Shown: positions 58,200 to 64,000 of the stretch, piece after piece
Position numbering within the stretch: position 1 is the first letter of the stretch
How the letters are laid out: each line of letters starts with the position of its first letter
NCBI GenBank assembly: GCA_033032865.1
Contig: JAWHQI010000170.1
Span: 2,601,001-2,665,000 of the forward strand
DNA length: 64,000 bases
DNA from: Dactylorhiza incarnata
Lineage: Eukaryota; Streptophyta; Magnoliopsida; Asparagales; Orchidaceae
Direction: 5' to 3'
The notes under the pieces: model-generated
Seen by the model: the letters and a program-made list of their open reading frames with translations, nothing else
Told to the model about the DNA's origin: nothing
Databases searched by the model: none
Translations under genes and position numbers: made by a program

Positions 58200-58716
58200 T
58201 CCAGCCTGTGAGCTAAGAAGAGCGTTGATAACCCATCGCATCTCGTTCAATATCCTGTTCGTGGCAGCCATGGTGCGGCTCAAACTCCTAAGCGGGAACC
58301 TTAAGCTCAGGGTCAGCGACGCAGAGCTCCCAGACGGAACTATGGTACCCACCATAGGAGTCGTCACCCTCCCCGTCCAAATAGGGATGCATTCGGAACC
58401 AGTCCAGTACGACGTTCAGTCCATCACCGCAGAGGCAGACTCCCCCTATGACGCAATATTTGGGAGTCTCCTACTCGACGCCCTAGACCACGACATTTCC
58501 ATGTCTGGACGCATGGCCAACAAAAGGAGAATCCTCAAGGATGCAATTCGTGGTTTCGACACGGCCGCAGCCGAGCTCCCTTGGATCAACTACGACCCGT
58601 CACCAAAACCAAATTCTGAAAAGCAAGGCATGCGGGAGGACCGCGCAACCCCCACATTCGCAGAAAAAACTAATCTTCCGGCACCGGCAAACCAACTACA
58701 GCTTGGGGATACGTGA
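58200..58716 (+). pseudogene. Protease-like segment of the Tat-like element
   Basis: FNILFVAAMVRLKL, then GVVTLPVQIGMHSEPVQYDV and PYDAIFGSLLLDAL (about 58240-58490) follow the latter half of the Tat aspartic protease (D-I-L-F, G-x-x-x-L-P, Y-N-A-I-x-G-R). The catalytic D-x-G triad expected just before NILF is absent, so it cannot work as a protease. It is in the same frame as the gag core piece. Confidence 0.62.
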
Positions 58717-58784
58717 TCGCAAGAGAAAGGGACAGCAAAATCATCAACTGGCCCAGAGCACTCTCCCAGCACAGGGGAGATCAA

Positions 58785-58950
58785 TCCAAGTTTTGCAATT
58801 TCCACAAAGGCCGAGGACACCGTACGGAGCACTGTGCCAGGTTGAAAGAAGAAAATTGAACGCCTTGTCCAGTCAGGACACCTTGGGGCTTTCTGCGAAG
58901 AAGCACAGAAGGATGCCACCGAAGGTCGGTCACCGGGTCACCGCCGCCCA
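58785..58950 (+). pseudogene. Gag zinc motif, C-x2-H-x4-H-x4-C
   Basis: KFCNFHKGRGHRTEHC (about 58788-58835), followed after a frameshift by RLVQSGHLGAF (near 58860-58890). This pair is the end of a Tat gag. It lies downstream of the protease-like segment, the reverse of the normal order. Confidence 0.72.
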
Positions 58951-59142
58951 CCATGCTGAACGGCCGAAAGAGCTCGAGCAAGCGCAGCGCAAAGGGAGCT
59001 CGATGTTACCATCTCTCTCGTCAAACTTATATCATAAACTTATTGGCTCAGACGCCGCAAGATTGCATTTGCGCATGTATCAATATTCATTTTCTAATTA
59101 TGTTTTACCTGTCCTAAACTATTCTACTGCAGGAACCCATTC

Positions 59143-59705
59143 GGGGCCCTGCCCCGGGGACTTTGCACCGCCGTCGATTGAAGGTTCGCCCTTCTCCTCC
59201 GTCGTCGAGTCTCGGCTTCGTAGGGGCCTGCCCCCCCTTACGTTTGCCCCCGGTTTGAATACACCAGCTATTCACCGGCCACTTCGGGGCCCTGCCCCGG
59301 GGACTTTGCACCGCCGTCGATTGAAGGTTCGCCCTTATCCTCCGCCGTCGAGTCCCGGCGTCGTAGGGGCCAGCCCCCCTTACGTTCGCCCCCGGTTTGA
59401 ATACACCAGCTATTCACCGGCCACTTTGGGGCTCTGCCTCGGGGACTTTGCACCGCCGTCGATTGAAGGTTCGCCCTTCTCCTTCGTCGTCGAGTCTCGG
59501 CGTCGTAGGTGCCTGCCCCCCTTACGTTCGCCCCCGGTTTGAATACACCCGCTATTTACCGGCCACTTTGGGGCCCTGCCCCGGGGATTTTGCACCGCCG
59601 TCGATTGAAGGTTCGCCCTTCTCCTCCGCCGTCAAATCCCGGCGTCGTAGGGGCCTGCCCACTTACGTTCTCCCCTGGTTTGAATACACCCGCTATTCAC
59701 CGGCC
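59143..59705. repeat. Tandem repeat, about 145-bp unit, four copies
   Basis: Units begin near 59143, 59289, 59427 and 59568, each containing GGGGACTTTGCACCGCCGTC, GATTGAAGGTTCGCCCTTCT and CGGTTTGAATACACC. Units differ at a few positions and in length. Confidence 0.9.
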
Positions 59706-59713
59706 AAACCTAT

Positions 59714-60130
59714 ATTATGTAAAAGCCGCGAGCTCAGAATTGCGCAAACTAATTTTTTATTATGTAAAAGCCGCGAGCTCAGACTCGCGCAAACTAATTT
59801 TCTATTATGTAAAAGTCGCGAGCTCAGACTCGCGCAAACTAATTTTCTATTATGTAAAAGCCGCGAGCTCAGACTCGCGCAAACTAATTTTCTATTATGT
59901 AAAAGCCGCGAGCTCAGACTCCCGCAAACTAATTTTCTATTATGTAAAAAGCCGCGAGCTCAGACTCGCGCAAACTTATATTCTATTATATCAAAAGCCG
60001 CGAGCTCAGACTCGCGCGAACTAATTTTCTATTATGTAAAAGCCGCGAGTTCAGACTCGCGCAAACTAATTTTTTATGTAAAATGTCGCGAGCTCAGACT
60101 TGCGCCAACTAATATTCTACTAAGACTCGC
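59714..60130. repeat. Tandem repeat, 45-bp unit, about nine copies
   Basis: Unit TATTATGTAAAAGCCGCGAG plus CTCAGACTCGCGCAAACTAATTTTC. Because 45 is divisible by three, at least two frames stay open through the array and yield 15-residue repeats. The internal CGCGAGCTCAGACTCGCG is an imperfect palindrome. Confidence 0.92.
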
Positions 60131-60479
60131 GCAGGCTCATCCGGTATTTTGTAAGAGGCCATCAAGCTGTTCAAGTATCAACACTAAATAGCAAACCAGC
60201 AACAATCCCAAAGTACGAACATCCTTCGCCGGCCATCTTGATGCACCTTTCCTCAATCGACACTTCAACAACAACCAAGGCAGCGGAGCCACGAGAGTGT
60301 TATCGCAACGCAGAGCAGAGCAAGTAACGCCTAAACAGAACAAGAAAGCAAAAACAACCGCACACTCATCCTACAACAGCAATTCCTACCCAAGGCGCCA
60401 CGAACATAGCAATGATCGAAGCCGTCGCAGAAAAAATCAAAACCTCTGAACTCCTCCGCACAGTAATTCGGACTCCGAA

Positions 60480-60494
60480 GGTTTGGGGGGCTTA
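60480..60494 (+). promoter_or_regulatory. Polypurine tract of the Tat-like element
   Basis: GAAGGTTTGGGGGGCTTA directly precedes the right LTR start TGATGTGC. Confidence 0.65.
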
Positions 60495-61551
60495 TGATGT
60501 GCACTCGTAAAGATGATACGTGATGTGGTCTCACAAAATGTTCAGGCAGTGCATTCGGGCAGTGCGCTAATGAACATCACTCGCCTCATTTGGTGGAGGA
60601 AATGAGGTTGACCAAGATAAACCCCACTATCCCCGTAAAGTCCCTCATCATGGGGTGCAAATAGTAAAATCCCACATCATGGGGTGCAAATAGGAAAATC
60701 CCTCATCATGGGGTGCAAATAGTAAAATCCCTCATCATGAGGTGCAATTAGTAAAATCCTCCAACATGTGGGTGTAAATAGTAAAATCACACATCATGAG
60801 GTGCAAATAGTAAAATCCTTCAATACGGTCTGCGTATAGCAAATAATATGGTTATGGTGTGCGCATAACCATATCCGTCATATGAATAAATATCACCGCA
60901 AAACTATACAAACTGGTGTGCGCGTAGCTATATTCATGATAAGTGTGCGTATAACACATAAAATGGTTATGGTGTGCGGGTAGTCGCATAATCACCATAA
61001 CCACCCTAACCACCCATTTAATTACGAAAGTGACACCCTTAAAAACTATAAATTGAACCCCAAGGCTTCTCTTTTTTCCATCTTCTCCTCCTCCATCTCG
61101 CCCCCCTTTTTGAGACTTTCTCTCTCTCCGGCCGGGAAAATCCTCCTACGGATTTTCTCTCTCCTCCTTCTTCTTTGCGCGCTCACAAGTGCGCCTCCTC
61201 CTCGTGGGGAAGTGGGCAAGCCCACTCCCTCCATGACCAACCGCCCTCATCGGACCACCCGCAACCGTGCCGCACACTACCGCGCGGTAGCGCGCAGGCC
61301 GCCCCCGGGGGGGGGGGGGGGGGGGGGGGGGGGCAGCCTAACCGCGCCCCCTTGGGGTGCGGCCAAGCCGCACCCATAGTGGGGTGAGGCCAAGCCGCAC
61401 CCTTAGTGGGGTGCGGTCGGGCCGCACCCCCTTTGGGGTGCGGTCGGGCCGCACCCCCTTTGGGGTGCGGCCTAACCGCACCCCTTGGGGTACGGTCGAG
61501 CCCCCTCCGCATGGAGGGGTTCGGGGGTGTCTGTCCTCTCCAGGCTCGTTG
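60495..61551 (+). repeat. Right LTR, truncated
   Basis: Matches the left LTR from its first base to CCAGGCTCG(T/C)TGTG. A 27-base G run (61307-61333) stands where the left copy has CTTCACGGGGGCG. The remaining ~1 kb of LTR is not found in the window. Confidence 0.82.
61350..61490. repeat. Hairpin array in right LTR
   Basis: Five units of GGGTGCGG(C/T)C..GCCGCACCC, diverged from the left array by TTTGGGG/GGGCCG spacers, so the two arrays have evolved separately. Confidence 0.82.
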
Positions 61552-62865
61552 TGTAAGACCCCTTTTTTTTTTTGCAAAAACCACCGGGTCTTAGGCCCAG
61601 AACCGCCGTTCTGCGGTGACACCTTCGCTCGGGAAGGTCGCCACTACAAAACGCCGATCCTGCCGGCCAGTTCGATCACAAAGAAAAGTAAGCTTAAATG
61701 AATAAACAGACTAAGTCCACATCACATATAATTAAACTATTAAAAGATGTCCACATAATATAACTGAAAGGAAGAAAACAAGATAACTAGGGCTCCTGCC
61801 CAATACAAGACAGCCTCACTACATAAGATCACTCGCGGAAGTAAATCAACTAAAATAATCACTCACGGATCATGTCATCTGGACTCCTGAGCTAGACTGC
61901 CCCACCTCCATTTGCACCGGCCTCTGGTGCTGCCCCGTCGCCGCGGTCTCCTAAAATGATAAGGTCCACCGACCGTCAGTCAAAATGACTCAGCCAATTC
62001 CCCACCCCTTCCCCCAAGGCTCCTAGGCACCGTATGGGGAGGAGTAAGTGGAGGACAAACAAGGTGTAATACAAAAGTAGATGACAAAGTGAATTCTACA
62101 CTACACAGGTATATATATATAAATGAAGCAGGAAGTAGAAAGCAGCATAGTAAAAGAATATAATGAACAGTAAGCAGTAAGTGTAGTGACAAGTAAATAT
62201 CATAAAAATAACCTTTGATTTATAGGAATGCCCATACAAACCTATAGATCAAGGGGTCGTTTAGCAGGGCCTATCGTATAAAAAGTCTCATACCAATTTA
62301 TACGATAGGTGGCAGGGGTTGAATGATATGTTTATGCCATGACATGCAGAGTATGTTATTATGCAATGGACATACAGGTGCAACTCACTCACTACGACTC
62401 TATGCGCATAGACCTTTAGTTCCCCCTTTTTGGAGCTAGCAAGACTCCCAGGATACCCCCGTAGTGGCAAACGGAAGCGGTGGGTTGGGCCTCGCCCACC
62501 TCTAGGTTGGTATATGCACTACCTAACCTAGACTTATCGTACGCCTCCACAAAACCCGCGGAGCGCCTGCGTACTCTTACTGACTGGACCGCCAGACTTT
62601 TATGGCTAAGTGTAAATACCACACTTGCCGAGCCCAAGTATCAACGTCAGTGCAACGATCGCCAACACAAAGGACCCACCACCTTATGCACATGCAACTT
62701 AACTTCCAACAACTCCGAGCTACAAGCTCCCCGGGCTAACCCGCCCGTCACCAATAAACATTTCAGAATCACAAGCTCACCGGACTAAACCGGCTAGGAT
62801 CCTATAAGTATACTTTCATAACGGGAAAAGACGATCTTTCGTCAATCCAGGACGTGTAACATCCC
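61552..62865. mobile_element. LTR-like repeat beginning TGTAAGACCCC
   Basis: It starts abruptly at the break in the previous LTR with TGTAAGACCCC and a T run. GC-rich blocks (61890-62040) alternate with AT-rich DNA, and there is no coding domain. The right border is placed before TGTAACATCCC, another typical LTR start. Probably the end of a gypsy-type element that extends past the window. Confidence 0.4.
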
Positions 62866-64000
62866 AGTTCGCTCTAGGCCCCTATGATGAAATTTAAAAC
62901 AGTGAAATGAATGGTTGCCTCCTCGTCATGTGGTGTTAAAATAAGGAATTGTTTATAGCTAAAAGAAGAAGCTATGGAAACTATATGTGGGCTGCTAATA
63001 CAAAAAAAAAGGTGTGCTGATAGCACTTGTGGATAGGTGTGCTGCTAGCTATTTCCTATTTGGGGGTGCTGCTATCTAATTCCTATTGGAATAAATATGA
63101 GCTTGGTGTGCTGATAGCTATGGTGTGCTGTCAGCACAATTGTTTTGGTAATATTCTAAAATATCAGCAATTTAGAACTAATAAAATAGTTAGAAAAAGG
63201 AGCTCTGTTATTTTATTATTTATTTATTGTTTTTGCGACTAGCAGCTTCCGTTCGATGAACGTGGAACGGGGAGCGTTCGGCTATTTGCTACCGTTCGAC
63301 GAACGTCGAACGGGAAGCTTTGGCTAGCTGCTTTCGTTTGACTAATTGTGCTGCTCATCGTTCGACAATATTATAATAGCTGCGATCGACGAAGTATAGG
63401 AGGGTTGCGCTCGACGAAATGTTATTCCTTCAGCGGTCGACGAAATAGCGTCAGGCAGTGTTCGACGAAGTGATCAAAGAAGTCTGCCTGCGTTCGACAA
63501 AATTCGTCGAACGGCGTTCGACAAAATTCGTCGAACGGCGTTCGACGAACAGCGTCCTTCAGCGGTAGAAGAACTTAGCCGCCGTCCGACGAAAATCGTC
63601 GAACAGCGTTCGACGAAAATACCAGCGCTCAACGAAGTTACTGTTCCCGTTCGACGATTCTGGGCTCTTTCTTCCCGTCGCCCAATAAAGCTTAAATGCT
63701 TAATTTTTTATGATTATTTTAGACCAGAAGTGGATACCTTGTCCAATAAGAAGCCGACACCTATATTTGGAGTTCCAAGGCTTACTCTCTTCTCTCTTAA
63801 CACAAGAGTTGCTGGTCTGATTACCCGACAGATCTCCTTCTTCTTATCTTCATCTTCTCCCTCTCCTTCTTCTTCATCTCCTTCCCTCCCACCTGATGGT
63901 TTTAACTTAAGGTTTTATTCATGGAGCTTTAGAGGAGCAAAGCTTGGAGAGGCATTTGGAGCTTGGCCGACCACCACCCATGCTTCCATCAAGATGAGCT
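62866..64000. mobile_element. LTR-like sequence beginning TGTAACATCCC, open at window end
   Basis: TGTAACATCCC is a common start of plant gypsy LTRs. It contains small GGTGTGCTG.TAGCTA repeats (63010-63135), the TTCGACGAA array and, after a CCTATATTTGGAG stretch (about 63753), a CT-rich leader that could be a transcribed R/U5 region or a 5' UTR. No coding domain is recognised. Confidence 0.4.
63245..63660. repeat. Array of TTCGACGAA/TTCGTCGAA motifs
   Basis: More than fifteen copies or near-copies of CGTTCGACGAA within 415 bp, several paired as inverted repeats (for example GTTCGACAAAATTCGTCGAAC at about 63493 and 63520). Confidence 0.85.

Larger units (their letters stand above)
55507..61551 (+). 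mobile_element. Tat-like Ty3/gypsy LTR element, degenerate or non-autonomous
   Basis: Left LTR (55507-about 57519), primer-site-like TTTGGCGGCGTCTGTGGGAA (57524), gag pieces, a protease-like segment, a gag-type zinc motif, two tandem-repeat blocks, polypurine tract and right LTR. RT, RNase H and integrase are absent, replaced by the tandem repeats. The right LTR stops at 61551, where another LTR-like sequence begins. The gag zinc motif of the C-x2-H-x4-H-x4-C type and the primer region fit the Tat lineage of gypsy elements. Confidence 0.82.

Noticed and set aside
59714..60130. Regular direct repeats resembling a CRISPR array
   Set aside because: Plant nuclear context, no unique spacers (the whole unit is repeated), no cas genes.

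Overview
The window is nuclear DNA from a flowering plant, most likely a eudicot. The evidence is small-exon genes with GT-AG introns, typical plant proteins (cytosolic thiolase, NC2-beta/Dr1, a NUDX1-type Nudix hydrolase, an IDA/PIP-like secreted peptide) and dense nested retrotransposons. No rRNA, tRNA, CRISPR or prokaryotic operon was seen.

Layout. 1-0.4 kb holds a broken MuDR-type transposase fragment. 0.76-14.85 kb is a nested stack: an LTR (TSD GTTCC) contains a Ty3/gypsy chromovirus, whose integrase region contains a non-autonomous LTR element (TSD GCGGG) with 1794-bp LTRs that appear identical. A Mutator-like MITE sits in the right arm of the outer LTR. 16.5-25.6 kb carries eight exons for the C-terminal half of acetyl-CoA C-acetyltransferase (+ strand); its largest intron holds a tandem duplication in which each unit is split by a solo LTR. 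28.9 kb encodes a small secreted peptide with an IDA/PIP-like core. 31.8-33.9 kb is a two-exon NUDX1-like gene (- strand). 35.1-53.5 kb is a five-exon Dr1/NC2-beta gene (- strand). Its first intron, about 15.8 kb, is filled with a gypsy gag relic, copia pieces, a copia element split by a solo LTR and by an RTE LINE, another solo LTR and MITEs. 55.5-61.55 kb is a degenerate Tat-like LTR element with unusual tandem repeats and an apparently reordered gag/protease region. From 61.55 kb to the end lies further LTR-like repeat DNA with an array of TTCGACGAA motifs.

The host genes are unrelated housekeeping or signalling genes: acetoacetyl-CoA synthesis for the mevalonate pathway, nucleotide/prenyl-diphosphate hydrolysis, transcription repression and peptide signalling. 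They form no operon or cluster. Dr1 and NUDX1 appear intact. The thiolase has no N-terminal exons in the window, so it is either cut by the window edge or truncated.

Three pure G runs of 21-27 bases look like assembly or sequencing artefacts. One of them breaks the chromovirus gag frame. Coordinates around them should be treated with care.
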